From NCBI RefSeq assembly GCF_039727615.1, contig NZ_CP152474.1, forward strand, positions 4,868,898 to 4,932,897: a stretch of DNA of 64,000 bases, in the 5' to 3' direction. Position 1 is the stretch's first letter. Every line of letters begins with the position of its first letter. The notes beneath the pieces were generated by a model, which was not told the DNA's origin, did no database searches, and saw only the letters and a list, made by a program, of their open reading frames with translations. Shown piece after piece: positions 1 to 13,475 of this stretch. Source of the DNA: Leclercia sp. S52 (GTDB taxonomy: Bacteria; Pseudomonadota; Gammaproteobacteria; Enterobacterales; Enterobacteriaceae). Both the position numbers and the translations under genes were made by a program.

Positions 1-290
1 TTATGCAGAGGCTCAATCTGCGCGCGCAGATCGTCCGGCATCGGCGGGCGATGGGATTTGTAATGTTCAAACAGCTCATCCCTGAAAGTTTTGCCTTTCG
101 CATCGAAGACCACAGCGGCATGGCTCGGCTGATACTGCAGGATCAAGCTACGCAGCATGTTCAGCACGCCATACATTGCGCCCGTAGGCTCTCCCGCGCT
201 GTTAGTCAGCGGAGGAAACGCATGATACGCCCGATAGAGATAAGACGAACCGTCGACGAGAATAAGCGGATTTTCGGGGATCTGAACCAT
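1..290 (-). CDS. polA: DNA polymerase I, N-terminal fragment (cut by window edge)
   Basis: The minus strand from an ATG at 290 reads [20 protein letters not shown] and continues in frame to the window edge, giving about 96 residues. This is nearly identical to the start of E. coli PolA, the repair and Okazaki-fragment polymerase with 5'-3' exonuclease, 3'-5' exonuclease and polymerase domains. Only the first part of the 5'-3' exonuclease (FEN-like) domain is present, including the stretch [20 protein letters not shown] that carries conserved basic residues of that domain. The rest lies outside the window. It is divergent from yihG, as in E. coli. Confidence 0.97.
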   Translation of the reverse strand, partial: MVQIPENPLILVDGSSYLYRAYHAFPPLTNSAGEPTGAMYGVLNMLRSLILQYQPSHAAVVFDAKGKTFRDELFEHYKSHRPPMPDDLRAQIEPLH

Positions 291-726
291 AATGTCCGTG
301 CCTTTGAGTAATTTATGGATAAAGGATGCCACAGAAGGATGAAAACATCAGTTTTTCGCGGCCAATACAGCCAAAGATTTTGCGATCCTGACGATCGCTC
401 GCAAAGTAAATCTGTGGATAAGTTTGTGAGTAGTTTCTGCGGCCTGGACTAAATGTGCTATCTGACGATCGCCCATAAAATAATTATCCTTATGAATCAA
501 TGGATTATTATTTGATCGCGATCTCATATTTCTGATTGATGACAATTTACTCCATGTGGATATAAGCCACGCAGGATCCGCGCTACAGAATTTTTCTCCA
601 CCGGGCAGGCAAATGAGAATTCCCGCCAGGTAAAAGCGCCATCCTTAGAGCGTTTTCTGGTAAAATCAGCGCCCGGTGTCTGTTTATCAGGCGCTAATTA
701 TAGCTAACTACCTGAAAACACTCATC
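291..726. promoter_or_regulatory. polA/yihG divergent intergenic region with DnaA boxes
   Basis: This 436-base gap separates polA from yihG. It holds an exact DnaA box in reverse orientation (TGTGGATAA, 413-421) and two one-mismatch boxes (TATGGATAA at 314-322, TGTGGATAT at 555-563), plus several GATC sites. DnaA is reported to stimulate polA expression in E. coli, so these are plausible functional sites. A 65-codon minus-strand frame (348-545) covers the same ground but resembles nothing I know and is not called. No stable RNA gene is evident. Confidence 0.6.
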
Positions 727-1635
727 ATGTCGAGACTGCTGGCTGCGAGCATACTTCTGTTAAGTATCGCATTAACTATTCTGGTCACCATCGCCTGTTC
801 CGTGCCGATCATCATCGCCGGAATAATTAAACTGCTATTACCGATCCCCATCGTCTGGCGTGCAGTCTCTGCTTTCTGTAACTTCATGATGTACTGCTGG
901 TGTGAAGGCCTGGCGGTACTTCTGCGCCTTAACCCGCATCTAAAGTGGGATGTTCAGGGTCTGGAAGGGCTCAACAAGAAAAACTGGTATTTGCTCATCT
1001 GTAACCACCACTGCTGGGCCGATATCGTGGTGTTATGCGTGCTGTTCCGCAAACATATCCCGATGAACAAATACTTTCTTAAACAACAGCTCGCCTGGGT
1101 GCCCTTTATTGGCCTCGCCTGCTGGGCGCTGGATATGCCCTTCATGAAACGCTATTCGCGCAGCTATCTGATTCGCCATCCTGAGCGCCGCGGCAAAGAT
1201 GTTGAAACGACCCGCCGCTCGTGTGAGAAGTTTCGTGCGCACCCCACCACGATCGTCAACTTTGTCGAAGGCTCTCGCTTTACCGAAGAGAAACAGCAGC
1301 AAACCCGCTCGCCATATGCCAACCTGCTGCCACCCAAAGCGGCCGGGATTGCCATGGCGCTTAACGTACTGGGCCAACAGTTCGACAAGTTACTGGACGT
1401 GACGCTCTGCTATCCCGAAAACGATAAGACGCCGTTTTACGATATGCTCAGCGGCAAATTAACCCGGATTGTGGTGCGTATTAATCTGGTGCCTGTGGCG
1501 GAGGAGTTACACGGGGACTATGTCAGCGATAAGAACTTTAAGCGACGTTTCCAGCTCTGGCTGAATACGCTGTGGAGTGAGAAGGACGCGCTGATAAACA
1601 AGATAAAAGCCGAATACAATAACGCCGGTCATTGA
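727..1635 (+). CDS. yihG: Probable 1-acyl-sn-glycerol-3-phosphate acyltransferase YihG
   Basis: This is a membrane PlsC/LPLAT-family acyltransferase that adds an acyl chain to lysophosphatidic acid in the inner membrane. After an N-terminal hydrophobic segment (about residues 3-45) comes the family motif NHHCWAD (an H-x4-D type catalytic motif; E. coli has NHRSWAD), and later the substrate-binding motif FVEGSRFT. The start is uncertain. The E. coli protein aligns nine codons further upstream, where this sequence has ATA instead of ATG at 700, so I chose the first ATG at 727; a GTG at 676 is the other option. A stem-loop terminator overlaps the stop codon. Confidence 0.88.
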   Translation: MSRLLAASILLLSIALTILVTIACSVPIIIAGIIKLLLPIPIVWRAVSAFCNFMMYCWCEGLAVLLRLNPHLKWDVQGLEGLNKKNWYLLICNHHCWADIVVLCVLFRKHIPMNKYFLKQQLAWVPFIGLACWALDMPFMKRYSRSYLIRHPERRGKDVETTRRSCEKFRAHPTTIVNFVEGSRFTEEKQQQTRSPYANLLPPKAAGIAMALNVLGQQFDKLLDVTLCYPENDKTPFYDMLSGKLTRIVVRINLVPVAEELHGDYVSDKNFKRRFQLWLNTLWSEKDALINKIKAEYNNAGH

Positions 1636-1648
1636 CCGGCGTTTTCTT
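1621..1648 (+). terminator. Terminator between convergent yihG and dsbA
   Basis: A GC-rich hairpin (AACGCCGGTCA pairing with TGACCGGCGTT) is followed by TTTTC. It overlaps the yihG stop codon and lies just past the dsbA stop on the opposite strand, so it could serve both genes. Confidence 0.75.
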
Positions 1649-1650
1649 TA

Positions 1651-2274
1651 TTACTTCTTCTCAACCAGATACTTCACGGTATCGGCATATTGCTGGACGA
1701 AGATGTCCATGCTGCTGGTATCCATGCCCTGCATATTCAGCTGATATTTACCGTTAACATACATAGCCGGCACGCCGCGCAGCTGCAGATCGGCAGCAGC
1801 TTTTTCCTGTTGAGCCACCAGGGATTTCACGACAAAGCTATTCCAGGCTGCATCGTATTCTTCACCTTTAACACCGGCATCAACAAATACTTTACGGATA
1901 TCAGCAGTGGTCTGGACGGTCTGGGTTTTCTGAACCGCTTCAAACATCGGCGCAGTAATTTTGTCTTCCACACCCAGCGCCAACGCTACGGCCCATGCCT
2001 GAGTCAGGTCTTTGCCCAATGGACCAAGAAACTCAACGTGATACTTGGTCATTTTGGTGCCTTCCGGCAGCTTTTTCTTCACGCTATCGGAAACGTGCAG
2101 AACCTGCTCGAACTCATAGCAGTGCGGGCAGTAGAATGAGAAGAACTCCAGAACCTGAGGTTCTCCGGCAACTGGCTTATCGAGGGTAATATACTGCTTG
2201 CCATCGGTAAACTGTGCAGCCGATGCGCTAAAAGCCAGAATCATACCTGCCAGCGCCAGCCATATTTTTTTCAT
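1651..2274 (-). CDS. dsbA: Periplasmic thiol:disulfide oxidoreductase DsbA
   Basis: DsbA introduces disulfide bonds into exported proteins and is reoxidised by DsbB. The sequence shows a Sec signal peptide (residues 1-19, ending FSASAA), the thioredoxin-fold active site CPHC at residues 49-52 after FFSFY, and the cis-proline loop RGVPAMYV near residue 169. Length is 207 residues, one fewer than E. coli because of FLGPLGK in place of FMGGDLGK. The ATG at 2274 was preferred to an upstream TTG (2280) because of the GGAGAG ribosome-binding site and the family start [10 protein letters not shown]. It lies just downstream of srkA (27 bases) and is probably cotranscribed. The yihF gene that follows dsbA in E. 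coli is absent here. Confidence 0.98.
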   Translation of the reverse strand: MKKIWLALAGMILAFSASAAQFTDGKQYITLDKPVAGEPQVLEFFSFYCPHCYEFEQVLHVSDSVKKKLPEGTKMTKYHVEFLGPLGKDLTQAWAVALALGVEDKITAPMFEAVQKTQTVQTTADIRKVFVDAGVKGEEYDAAWNSFVVKSLVAQQEKAAADLQLRGVPAMYVNGKYQLNMQGMDTSSMDIFVQQYADTVKYLVEKK

Positions 2275-2301
2275 AATCAACTCTCTCCTGGGTGTGTTCG
2301 A

Positions 2302-3288
2302 TTAATACATTGGCGTTAATTGCAAAGGGGGTTCCTGCAGAACCTTTACCTGTTCAATAAATGTGGATATCTGGTTACGCCAGTAATCTTCCCCGGTAAG
2401 CCATGGGAAGTTTCTGGGGAAAGCGGGGTCGTCCCAACGCCTGATTAACCATGCAAGATAATAAACAAAACGCATGGCGCGTAAAGGTTCGATTAATGCA
2501 ATTTCGTCTGAATCAAAGGAACTGAATTCTTCATAGGCTTCGATAATTGTCTCCAGCTGCATCCGCTGCTCGGCTTTATCGCCATTCAACAGCATCCAGA
2601 GATCCTGAATGGCAGGTCCCATTCGCGCATCATCGAGATCGACAAATAATGGTCCATCACGCCAGAGGATATTTCCGGCATGGCAATCGCCGTGCAGACG
2701 CAGCGTTGTTACGTTGTTATCCCAGCGCAGTATGACGGCATTAATTAAGCCATCCGTTGCGGCAAGGAATTGCGCCTTAAGCCCTGAAGGGATGAGCGTG
2801 GAAGTTTCAAATACCTGACGAGGTTCGAGCAAGTATTCCTGAATGCCGATGGCAGGGCGGGCGGTAAATGCGCTTTTCTGCCCCGTCTGATGAATGCGCC
2901 CTAAATAACGGGCTACCCACTCCATCTGATCGATATTATCGGCTTCAAATTGCCGACCACCGAGGCTGGGGAAGACGGCAAAATAAAAACCCTGGTGAGT
3001 CAGCAGCGTCTGATTATTGAATTCAAGGGGTGCAGCGACGGGAACATCATCGGCCACCAGGTCGAGAGCGAACTGATGCTCTTCCTGAATTTGATCAGCT
3101 GACCAGCGCTGCGGGCGATAAAATTTCACCACAAAGCGCCGGCGATCCTCGTCCTGAAACTGGTAAACGCGGTTCTCATAGCTGTTTAAAGGAGTCAGGC
3201 CTGAGTCCACCCGGATGCCCTGTTCAAACAGCGCATCCATAATGGTATCCGGGTGTAAGGTCTGGAAAGTAAAAGCCTGGTCGTTCAT
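2302..3288 (-). CDS. srkA: Stress-response Ser/Thr kinase SrkA (RdoA/YihE)
   Basis: This cytoplasmic kinase has an APH/choline-kinase-like fold and is known in E. coli to oppose MazF-linked stress death and to be controlled with dsbA by the Cpx system. Its 328 residues match the E. coli length exactly. Visible motifs are the catalytic loop LHGDCHAGNILW (His-Gly-Asp plus Asn) and the metal-binding FVDLDDARMGP segment that plays the DFG role. It sits directly upstream of dsbA on the same strand, as in E. coli. Confidence 0.97.
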   Translation of the reverse strand: MNDQAFTFQTLHPDTIMDALFEQGIRVDSGLTPLNSYENRVYQFQDEDRRRFVVKFYRPQRWSADQIQEEHQFALDLVADDVPVAAPLEFNNQTLLTHQGFYFAVFPSLGGRQFEADNIDQMEWVARYLGRIHQTGQKSAFTARPAIGIQEYLLEPRQVFETSTLIPSGLKAQFLAATDGLINAVILRWDNNVTTLRLHGDCHAGNILWRDGPLFVDLDDARMGPAIQDLWMLLNGDKAEQRMQLETIIEAYEEFSSFDSDEIALIEPLRAMRFVYYLAWLIRRWDDPAFPRNFPWLTGEDYWRNQISTFIEQVKVLQEPPLQLTPMY

Positions 3289-3363
3289 CCGATCATCCGG
3301 AAATTATACGAATGATTGAGGATATCATTTAACGGCGTTTACGGTGGTGCCTCTTACAAGCTT

Positions 3364-3633
3364 TTACTCTTTAATTACACCACGCGCGCGCAGAAGGGCG
3401 GTTTTAAAATCTTCTTCGTAATCTTTCTGAATACCCGGGATCACCGCATCTTTGCCTGAATCACGCATTTTCAGGTGATAGATCAGGATGTCATCAGAAA
3501 GGTCGGCCAGCTCACCGTCATAGCCTGACTCCAGCGCCAGTTTCTGTAAGAATTGCATCAGGTTAAGTTCTGGCTCTTTTTGCCAGGCTGGCTGGAGGAG
3601 TTCAATAACTTCGTTCAGACGTTTACATTTCAT
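3364..3633 (-). CDS. yihD: DUF1040 family protein YihD
   Basis: A small soluble protein of 89 residues starting [20 protein letters not shown], recognisable as YihD, a conserved enterobacterial protein of unknown function (DUF1040). It is acidic and probably helical, without a signal peptide or membrane segment. It lies between srkA and the divergent mobA, its usual E. coli position. An AAAGGAG ribosome-binding site precedes the ATG at 3633. Confidence 0.95.
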   Translation of the reverse strand: MKCKRLNEVIELLQPAWQKEPELNLMQFLQKLALESGYDGELADLSDDILIYHLKMRDSGKDAVIPGIQKDYEEDFKTALLRARGVIKE

Positions 3634-3698
3634 AGTAATGCTCCTTTCATTTAGAGTGACACGTTAGCAGGGTCAATCCCACAAGAAAAGAGGCGATA

Positions 3699-4286
3699 TT
3701 GTTGAGCCAGATAAGCAGCATCACCGGGGTGGTATTAGCCGGAGGCAAAGCGTCACGCATGGGTGGTAAAGATAAGGGCTTGCAGGAGCTGAACGGTCTG
3801 CCGTTATGGCAGCACGTTGCGCGAACGCTGCGTAAGCAGGTCGACACGCTCGCCGTCAGTGCCAACCGTAATATAGCCACTTATCAGGAAAGCGGGTATC
3901 CCGTTTACGCGGATCTCCTGGCTGATTACCCTGGGCCGCTGGCGGGCATGCTTTCTGTCATGCTGCAGTGCGACGCGGAGTGGTTTCTGTTCTGTCCTTG
4001 CGATACACCCTTTATCCCGGATTGCCTGGCTGAGCGGCTGATAAAAAGCAGGGAAACGGCTCCCGTGGTGTGGGCACATGACGGCGATCGCGATCACCCA
4101 ACCATTGCATTAATGCATCGCCAGCTGATGCCGAAGCTACAGGACTATCTAGCCGCAGGCGAGCGACGGGTGATGGTCTTTATGCGCCTGGCGGGCGGCC
4201 ATTCCGTTGATTTTAGTGATATGAAGCAGGCATTTATTAATATGAATACCCTCGAAGAGATGCAAGCGGTTCAGAGGTACAAATGA
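3699..4286 (+). CDS. mobA: Molybdenum cofactor guanylyltransferase MobA
   Basis: MobA links GMP from GTP to Mo-molybdopterin, making the bis-MGD cofactor used by DMSO-reductase-family enzymes. The nucleotidyltransferase signature [17 protein letters not shown] lies near residues 11-27, followed by the DYPGPLAGM and FCPCDTPF motifs of the GTP and metal site. Length is 195 residues against 194 in E. coli. No ATG fits. The TTG at 3699, six bases after AGAGG, is the best start, with a second TTG at 3702. The last four bases overlap mobB. Confidence 0.95.
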   Translation: MLSQISSITGVVLAGGKASRMGGKDKGLQELNGLPLWQHVARTLRKQVDTLAVSANRNIATYQESGYPVYADLLADYPGPLAGMLSVMLQCDAEWFLFCPCDTPFIPDCLAERLIKSRETAPVVWAHDGDRDHPTIALMHRQLMPKLQDYLAAGERRVMVFMRLAGGHSVDFSDMKQAFINMNTLEEMQAVQRYK

Positions 4287-4789
4287 TACCGGTTATAGCG
4301 ATTGCCGCCTGGAGCGGTACGGGGAAAACTACCCTGTTAAAGGCCGTCATCCCGGCACTCTGTGCCAGAGGTGTGCGCCCGGGGCTCATCAAACATACCC
4401 ACCACAACATGGATATCGATACGCCCGGGAAAGATAGTTACGAACTGCGCAAGGCCGGTGCGGCACAAACCCTCGTCGCCAGCAGTCAGCGATGGGCCTT
4501 AATGACGGAAACCCCTGACGAAGAGGAGATCGATCTGGCTTATCTCATCAGTCGGATGGATCATTCGAAGCTGGATCTGGTGCTGGTGGAAGGTTTTAAG
4601 CATGAGCCGGTGGCAAAGATCCTGCTTTTCAGAAGCGACACCGGGCATGATATTACTGAGTTAACGCTTGATGAGCACGTCATCGCGGTGGCCAGTGACG
4701 ATGTGCTTTCACTTCCCGTACCGGTACTGGATATCAATAATAGCGAGGGGATCGTGGATTTCATCCAGCAATGGATGGAGACGTTGTAG
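4283..4789 (+). CDS. mobB: Molybdopterin-guanine dinucleotide biosynthesis adapter MobB
   Basis: MobB is a GTP-binding partner of MobA. It is not strictly required for cofactor synthesis in E. coli. The P-loop [10 protein letters not shown] lies near residues 10-19, followed by GLIKHTHH and LVEGFKHE, which are typical of the family. The 168 residues lack the short N-terminal extension of the 175-residue E. coli form. Its ATG overlaps the mobA stop (ATGA), showing translational coupling. It runs convergently toward the 5S end of the rRNA operon, as mobB does beside rrnA in E. coli. Confidence 0.95.
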   Translation: MIPVIAIAAWSGTGKTTLLKAVIPALCARGVRPGLIKHTHHNMDIDTPGKDSYELRKAGAAQTLVASSQRWALMTETPDEEEIDLAYLISRMDHSKLDLVLVEGFKHEPVAKILLFRSDTGHDITELTLDEHVIAVASDDVLSLPVPVLDINNSEGIVDFIQQWMETL

Positions 4790-4822
4790 GCCGGGTAAGG
4801 CGAAGCCGCCACCCGGTGGTTT
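4788..4822. repeat. REP-like palindromic element after mobB
   Basis: TAGGCCGGGTAAGGCGAAGC followed by CGCCACCCGG is a typical enterobacterial REP-type imperfect palindrome at the 3' end of mobB, between it and the rRNA terminator. Related copies recur in this window at about 18.5, 28.0, 36.5, 43.7 and 61.0 kb. Confidence 0.7.
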
Positions 4823-4837
4823 TTCCCGCCGCAACGC

Positions 4838-4865
4838 AAAAAAGCCCATCCGGGAGGATGGGCTT
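4838..4865 (-). terminator. rRNA operon intrinsic terminator
   Basis: On the minus strand, a perfect seven-pair stem (GCCCATC with GATGGGC, 4844-4850 and 4857-4863) with a six-base loop is followed by a run of U. It lies 13 bases beyond the 5S gene and resembles E. coli rrn terminators. Confidence 0.9.
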
Positions 4866-4877
4866 CTTACTTATTTG

Positions 4878-4998
4878 ATGCCTGGCAGTTCCCTACTCTC
4901 GCATGGGGGAGACCCCACACTACCATCGGCGCTACGGCGTTTCACTTCTGAGTTCGGCATGGGGTCAGGTGGGACCACCGCGCTACAGCCGCCAGGCA
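4878..4998 (-). rRNA. rrf: 5S ribosomal RNA
   Basis: The minus strand runs from TGCCTGGCGGCTGTAGCGCG to GGGAACTGCCAGGCAT, matching enterobacterial 5S rRNA end to end with the terminal helix intact. It is 121 bases, one more than the usual 120. The excess lies in a run of five G/C at 4905-4909 where I recall four in E. coli. It is the last gene of the operon. No tRNA-Asp or tRNA-Trp gene follows, unlike E. coli rrnC. Confidence 0.97.
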
Positions 4999-5089
4999 AA
5001 TTCTGTTTCCGACACGCCCTTCGGGCCTGTCAGTTAATCTGTATCAGCTGAAAATTGTCTCAAATCCGCCGAAACAGCTTCGGCGTTGT

Positions 5090-7999
<2,910 letters not shown>

Positions 8000-8122
8000 T
8001 CACAACCCGAAGATGTTTCACTTCTGATTGCGAAAATTTGAGAGACTCCAACACACCGCTTATCTGCTCTTATTACGGAGAGCAGACACGGCGTGTCGTT
8101 TCAATTTTCAGCTTGATCCAGA

Positions 8123-8135
8123 TTTTTAAAGAGCA
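8123..8135 (-). promoter_or_regulatory. Spacer boxA antitermination site
   Basis: TGCTCTTTAAAAA on the minus strand, in the 16S-23S spacer between tRNA-Glu and 23S, matches the boxA element that loads Nus factors for rRNA antitermination. Confidence 0.8.
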
Positions 8136-8208
8136 AATATCTCAAACATCACCCGAAGATGAGTTTTGAGATACTGATTGGTTGTGCCTTTCACTCACAC
8201 CCAGCAAG

Positions 8209-8283
8209 TGGCGTCCCCTAGGGGATTCGAACCCCTGTTGCCGCCGTGAAAGGGCGGAGTCCTAACCGCTAGACGAAGGGGAC
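8209..8283 (-). tRNA. gltU: tRNA-Glu (anticodon TTC)
   Basis: The minus strand begins GTCCCCTTCGTCTAG and ends CTAGGGGACGCCA, with the acceptor stem GTCCCCT/AGGGGAC, anticodon loop CTTTCAC (TTC) and T-loop GGTTCGAATCC. The 3' CCA is encoded. It is 75 bases, one shorter than E. coli tRNA-Glu because of the D-loop (CTAGCGGTTAGGAC). It is the only tRNA in the spacer. In E. coli tRNA-Glu is the spacer type of rrnB, C, E and G, whereas rrnA carries tRNA-Ile and tRNA-Ala. Confidence 0.97.
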
Positions 8284-8370
8284 ACGATGTGTCACGACTT
8301 CGCAGCCGTCTTGCTCGTTACTTTTCATCAGACAATCTGTGTGAGCACTACAAAGGCAGGTTCTTTAAGG

Positions 8371-9913
<1,543 letters not shown>

Positions 9914-10045
9914 AAGTTTGATGCTCGTGAATTAAACTTCGTAATGAATTACGTATGTTCACTCAGAGACTTTGGTATTCATTTATCGTCTTGCGACGTT
10001 AAGAATCCATGTCACTTTGAGTGCCCACACAGATTGTCTGATAAA

Positions 10046-10058
10046 TTGTTAAAGAGCA
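10046..10058 (-). promoter_or_regulatory. Leader boxA antitermination site of the rRNA operon
   Basis: TGCTCTTTAACAA on the minus strand, about 40 bases downstream of P2, is the canonical rrn leader boxA. Together with the boxA in the spacer it shows an intact antitermination system. Confidence 0.88.
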
Positions 10059-10096
10059 GTGCAACGCGGCTTTCGCTCACCGTTGCGAGGTCCCGT

Positions 10097-10124
10097 ATAA
10101 TACGTTTTCCTCTTTCAGAGTCAA
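10097..10124 (-). promoter_or_regulatory. rRNA promoter P2
   Basis: Minus-strand -35 TTGACT (10119-10124) and -10 TATTAT (10097-10102) are separated by 16 bases, the classic rrn P2 arrangement, and lie just upstream of the leader boxA. Confidence 0.88.
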
Positions 10125-10194
10125 GCGATTATTTCGCGCTTTTCTCTGCTGACCCGGCGGCCTGTTTGCCGTTGTTCCGTGTCAGTGGAGGCGC

Positions 10195-10262
10195 ATTATA
10201 GGGAGTTCTTCGGCAGTGACAAGAGTAAATTTAAAAAAAATAATCAACCGTACTTTTTTTCA
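10195..10262 (-). promoter_or_regulatory. rRNA promoter P1 with UP element
   Basis: Minus-strand -35 TTGTCA (10217-10222), a 16-base spacer and -10 TATAAT (10195-10200) are followed by the GC-rich discriminator GCGCCTCC typical of growth-rate and ppGpp control. Upstream, about 10223-10262 is A/T-rich with long A and T tracts, consistent with an UP element. P1 and the divergent yieP share this region. Confidence 0.9.
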
Positions 10263-10371
10263 CCAAAAGACCCGTCTTTTAGCCAGAAATTGCGCTAATT
10301 GTCGTTTTACCAACCACAACTATCCTGCAGATGGCATACTTACTAGCATTAAGAATCAAGGAATATGCGTT

Positions 10372-11064
10372 ATGCCTTTGAGCGCGCAACAGCTGGCGGC
10401 ACAAAAAAACCTCTCCTATGTGCTGGCAGAAAAACTGGCACAGCGGATCCTGGCGGGTGAATATCTGCCAGGGAGTATCTTGCCGGGCGAACTGGAACTG
10501 GGTGAGCAGTTTGGCGTGAGCCGAACTGCCGTGCGTGAAGCCGTGAAAACCTTAACCGCGAAAGGGATGGTACTTCCCCGCCCGCGTATCGGTACGCGCG
10601 TGATGCCTCAGAGCAACTGGAACTTTCTCGATCAGGAGCTACTCTCCTGGTGGATGACGGAAGATAACTTCCATCAGGTGATCGACCATTTCCTGGTCAT
10701 GCGCAGCAGTCTGGAGCCGCAGGCCTGCCTGCTGGCCGCCACGATCGGAACGGCAGAACAAAAAGCGCGATTAAATACCCTGATGGATGAGATGGTGCAT
10801 CTGAAAAAGCACTTTAACCGGGAACGCTGGATAGAAGTGGATATGGCCTGGCACGAGCATATCTATGAGATGAGCGGTAATCCCTTCCTGACCTCTTTTG
10901 CCTCGCTCTTTCACTCTGTCTATCACACCTACTTTACGTCTATTACTCAGGACGAGGTGGTGAAGCTGGATTTACACCAGGCTATCGTTGATGCCATTCA
11001 GGATAGCGATGGGCTACGCGCCATGACGGCCAGCCAGGCACTGCTTGCCGCACCGGCACGGTAG
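10372..11064 (+). CDS. yieP: FadR-subfamily GntR transcriptional regulator YieP
   Basis: This DNA-binding regulator has an N-terminal winged helix-turn-helix (about residues 10-75, including GELELGEQFGVSRTAVREAV) and a C-terminal all-helical FCD ligand domain. Its 230 residues equal the E. coli length. The ATG at 10372 follows AAGGA and matches the family start MPLSAQQLAAQ. An upstream GTG (10216) would run through the rRNA promoter and is rejected. The effector is unknown to me. It precedes hsrA by 21 bases and is probably cotranscribed with it. In E. coli this pair borders rrnC. Confidence 0.95.
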   Translation: MPLSAQQLAAQKNLSYVLAEKLAQRILAGEYLPGSILPGELELGEQFGVSRTAVREAVKTLTAKGMVLPRPRIGTRVMPQSNWNFLDQELLSWWMTEDNFHQVIDHFLVMRSSLEPQACLLAATIGTAEQKARLNTLMDEMVHLKKHFNRERWIEVDMAWHEHIYEMSGNPFLTSFASLFHSVYHTYFTSITQDEVVKLDLHQAIVDAIQDSDGLRAMTASQALLAAPAR

Positions 11065-11085
11065 CAACAAAAAACAGGAATTCGA

Positions 11086-12514
11086 ATGACAGTAAAAAAA
11101 GCGCGCAGCATGGCGGGTTTGCCATGGATCGCGGCAATGGCTTTCTTTATGCAGGCGTTGGACGCCACCATCCTCAACACCGCGCTTCCGGCGATTGCCG
11201 AAAGCCTTAACCGTTCTCCGCTGGCCATGCAGTCAGCCATCATCAGTTATACCCTGACCGTTGCAATGCTGATCCCGGTGAGCGGCTGGCTGGCCGATCG
11301 CTTCGGCACGCGACGTGTCTTTATGCTGGCGGTGACTTTGTTTACGCTGGGTTCACTGGCCTGCGCACTCTCCAGTTCGCTGGGTGAGCTGGTTGTATTC
11401 CGGGTGATTCAGGGTATTGGCGGCGCGATGATGATGCCGGTCGCGCGTCTGGCGCTGCTAAGGGCCTATCCGCGCAGCGAACTGTTGCCGGTGCTTAACT
11501 TTGTTACCATGCCGGGCCTGGTCGGGCCGATCCTCGGGCCGGTGCTGGGGGGCGTGCTGGTCACCTGGGCCAGCTGGCACTGGATATTCCTCATTAATAT
11601 TCCGATTGGCATCGCCGGTATTTTCTATGCCCGTAAATTTATGCCGAACTTCACCACCCCGCGGCGCAAATTCGATATGGGGGGGGTTCTTCCTGTTTGG
11701 TCTGAGTCTGGTGCTGTTCTCCAGCGGCATGGAGCTGTTCGGTGAGAAAGTCGTGGCCACCTGGCTGGCCGTCTCCATCATCTTCAGCGGCATTCTTCTT
11801 TTCCTTCTTTATATACGTCATGCGCGTCGCCATCCTACGCCGCTGATTTCGCTCTCGCTGTTTAACACGCGCACCTTCTCGGTGGGCATTGCCGGAAACA
11901 TCGCTTCGCGACTCGGCACCGGCTGTGTTCCCTTCCTGATGCCGCTGATGCTGCAGGTCGGGTTTGGTTATCCGGCGCTGATTGCTGGCTGCATGATGGC
12001 GCCCACGGCGGTGGGTTCGATACTGGCTAAATCCGGCGTGACCCAGCTGTTACGCCGGCTGGGATACCGCAGGACGCTGGTCGGGGTGACGGTGTTTATC
12101 GGCGTGATGATTGCGCAATTTTCACTGCAGTCGGCAGAGTTGCCGGTGTGGATGCTGATTTTGCCGCTGTTTGTACTGGGGATGGCGATGTCCATCCAGT
12201 TCACCTCGATGAACACCATAACCCTTGCCGATCTCAGCGATGAGAACGCCAGCGGCGGCAACAGCATGCTGGCCGTGACGCAGCAGCTGTCGATCAGTCT
12301 GGGGGTTGCGGTCAGTGCGGCGGTGCTGCGTTTTTACGAAGGGTTCGACAGTAACAACACTGTCGAACAGTTTCACTCCACCTTTATCACTATGGGCGTG
12401 TTGACGGTGATCTCTGCCCTGGTCTTTATGCTGTTAAAACCGAAAGACGGTCGTAACCTCATTAAAGAACGGCACAAACCTAAACCGACCCGCGTTCCAT
12501 CAGAACAGGAGTAA
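11086..12514 (+). pseudogene. hsrA: MFS transporter HsrA (YieO), frameshifted at a poly-G run
   Basis: This is a major facilitator protein of the 14-helix DHA2 drug-exporter type. The first frame (11086-11745) covers about 199 residues to RRKFDMGG and then leaves the family. The second frame resumes with [20 protein letters not shown] and runs to 12514. The break is at eight G at 11679-11686. Seven would restore one frame of 475 residues, the E. coli length. A six-G run at 11547-11552 in the same gene reads correctly in frame. The break may be a sequencing error or a genuine slippage mutation; I favour error because of the same pattern elsewhere. The 3' end overlaps convergent rbsR by 35 bases. 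Confidence 0.88.
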
Positions 12515-13472
12515 GCTGCAGCTTCTGCGGTTGCAGCGCGGGCTGGGCGATACGATGGATCAACACGTCAATCGCCAGCTCGCCCAGTTCATCCTTTGGC
12601 TGATGAATGGTGGTGAGCGGCGGCGTCATATACTGCGCCAGTTCGATATCGTCATACCCCACCACGGCGATGTCATCCGGGACACGGAGTCCCGCCTGAT
12701 AGAGTGCCTGATAAGCTCCCACGGCCATCGCATCGTTACCAATAAACACCGCCTGCGGGCGATCTTTCTGCGCCAGTAAGGACTGCATCGCCTCAAACCC
12801 GCCGCTGAACTCAAAGTCGCCGGTAATTTGATAGCCGTCAGGCACCGGCAGACCGGCGCGATCCATGGCGACCAGAAAGCCCTCCAGCCGCAGGCGGGCA
12901 GGGGTTTTATCCAGCGGACCGGTAATGCAGGCGATGCGGGTATGCCCTTTATCAATCAGATGCTGCGTCGCCATGTCCCCGCCCAGCAGCGAGTTATCCT
13001 GAATCAGATCGCTGGTACCGTCGAACGGCGCCCAGTCCATCATCACCGTGGGAACGGAAGGGTAGCGCTGCATAATCTCGGGAGAGGGTTGATGCGTTTC
13101 GGTACAGAGCAGTAATAACCCGTCGACGCGCTTTTGCATCAGCGTCTCCAGATTACGGTTCATGCGCTGCTCGTCACCTTCGGTATTGCAGAGCACCAGG
13201 CTGTAGCCGCGCTCGAAACAGCTGCGCTCCACGCCGCGCACCAGCTCAGAGTAAAAGGGGTTAGTACTGGCAGTGATGAGCATGCCAATGGTGCGGGTCT
13301 GGTTGAGCTTCAGACTGCGCGCCAGGGCAGAAGGCGCATAGTTGAGGGATTTAACTGCAGCTTCGACCTTCTCCCGGATCGCTTCGCTGACGAAGCGATC
13401 GTTATTAATGACATGGGAGACCGTCGACGTAGAGACGCCCGCCACGCGAGCGACATCTTTCATTGTGGCCAA
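12480..13472 (-). CDS. rbsR: Ribose operon repressor RbsR
   Basis: A LacI-family repressor that binds D-ribose and controls the rbs operon. The helix-turn-helix at the N-terminus ([20 protein letters not shown]) and hinge ([13 protein letters not shown]) precede a periplasmic-binding-protein-like ligand domain. It has 330 residues, as in E. coli. The start is TTG at 13472 (M-A-T-M-K), with ATG at 13463 as the alternative. It is the last gene of rbsDACBKR, three bases after rbsK. Its operator palindromes lie before rbsD. Confidence 0.96.
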   Translation of the reverse strand: MATMKDVARVAGVSTSTVSHVINNDRFVSEAIREKVEAAVKSLNYAPSALARSLKLNQTRTIGMLITASTNPFYSELVRGVERSCFERGYSLVLCNTEGDEQRMNRNLETLMQKRVDGLLLLCTETHQPSPEIMQRYPSVPTVMMDWAPFDGTSDLIQDNSLLGGDMATQHLIDKGHTRIACITGPLDKTPARLRLEGFLVAMDRAGLPVPDGYQITGDFEFSGGFEAMQSLLAQKDRPQAVFIGNDAMAVGAYQALYQAGLRVPDDIAVVGYDDIELAQYMTPPLTTIHQPKDELGELAIDVLIHRIAQPALQPQKLQLTPVLMERGSV

Positions 13473-13475
13473 ACG

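Noticed and set aside
348..545. 65-codon minus-strand ORF in the polA/yihG gap
   Set aside because: It overlaps the DnaA boxes and polA promoter region, lacks a ribosome-binding site and resembles nothing known to me.
10216..10371. N-terminal extension of yieP from GTG 10216
   Set aside because: It would run through the -35 region and UP element of the divergent rRNA P1 promoter; the ATG at 10372 has a better ribosome-binding site and matches the family start.
11679..11686. Poly-G in hsrA as a phase-variation switch
   Set aside because: Possible in principle, but five other genes break the same way and rRNA runs also look long, so error is more likely than a dedicated contingency locus.
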